Source of the DNA: Gammaproteobacteria bacterium
GTDB lineage: Bacteria > Pseudomonadota > Gammaproteobacteria > VBWC01
Direction of reading: 5' to 3'
Assembly (NCBI GenBank): GCA_023266115.1
Contig: JAHFRU010000003.1
Span: 191,978-255,977, forward strand
DNA length: 64,000 nucleotides
Part shown: positions 63,894 to 64,000 of the stretch, piece by piece
Layout: the number at the start of each line of letters is the position of its first letter
Numbering within the stretch: position 1 is the first letter of the stretch
The notes under the pieces: generated by a model
The model's database searches: none
What the model was told of the DNA's origin: nothing
The model's input: only the letters and a program-made list of their open reading frames with translations
Translations under genes and position numbers: made by a program

Positions 63894-63899
63894 TATAAT
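63894..63899 (+). promoter_or_regulatory. Consensus -10 element reading out of the right edge
   Basis: TATAAT on the + strand; possible -35 hexamers at usual spacing (CACCTT at 63871) are weak. A gene may begin near the ATG at 63990 (ATGGATCGCC), but only 11 bases are visible and no call is made. It lies upstream of, and divergent from, the kelch gene. Confidence 0.5.
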
Positions 63900-64000
63900 G
63901 CTACCTCGCGCTTAGACTGGACGAGGCGTGTCCACGCGCACAACCCGTGGACGTGTTGTGCTGTTAAGCAGGTTAAATATCAATAGGATATGGATCGCCT

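Overview
The window looks like chromosomal DNA of a free-living, GC-rich gammaproteobacterium that I cannot place below class. The evidence is gene content and order. The porphyrin run hemC-hemD-hemX-hemY sits beside the algZ-algR two-component pair, argH and a class I adenylate cyclase. lptM-lysA, glnA with ntrBC, glyQS-gmhB-plsC, lptD-surA-pdxA-rsmA and rpsU-yqeY-dnaG-rpoD follow. Outer-membrane biogenesis genes (lptD, surA, gmhB) show a Gram-negative envelope. No prophage, integrase, transposase or CRISPR array was seen. Two copies of a short inverted-repeat (MITE-like) element are present.

Layout. 1-5.2 kb: leftward haem genes and the AlgZ/AlgR regulators. 5.4-15.6 kb: argH, a PAS-GGDEF protein with a broken active site, cyaA, an esterase, lptM-lysA, a methyltransferase, trmL, and a class 1B-type dihydroorotate dehydrogenase. 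15.6-20.7 kb: a nitrogen-control block (ntrC, ntrB, a DUF4124 protein, glnA). Its control DNA can be read: a sigma-54 promoter with two NtrC-like sites before glnA, and one NtrC-like palindrome containing a TATAAT before ntrB. 20.7-22.7 kb: a TusA-like sulfur carrier coupled to a PP-loop thiolase-like protein, and an uncharacterised gene. 22.9-33.1 kb: glyQS, a MazG-like protein, gmhB and plsC, facing rsmA, pdxA, surA and lptD.

33.8-42.2 kb holds the most unusual block: eight co-directional genes that look like one envelope machine. They encode a small exported protein, a 1396-residue exported TPR protein, a TPR lipoprotein, a 98-residue exported protein, an ExbB/TolQ-type channel, two ExbD/TolR-type subunits and a TonB-like protein with an AgmX/PglI (GltG/GltJ)-type C-terminus. 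One ExbD-like subunit has Asn where the other has the expected proton-path Asp. The set resembles the core of the Myxococcus Agl-Glt gliding motor, and it lies between lptD and amgK.

42.3-57.8 kb: amgK without murU, an uncharacterised 609-residue protein, a rhodanese-MoeB fusion, and a two-partner secretion pair. The secreted TpsA partner is 2912 residues and carries an apparent C-type-lectin-like domain, autotransporter-type beta repeats and YDG/MBG repeats. 57.8-64 kb: tRNA-CAU (probably Ile2), rpoD, dnaG, yqeY, rpsU with a clear promoter, and a kelch-repeat protein. A strong -10 element reads out of the right edge.
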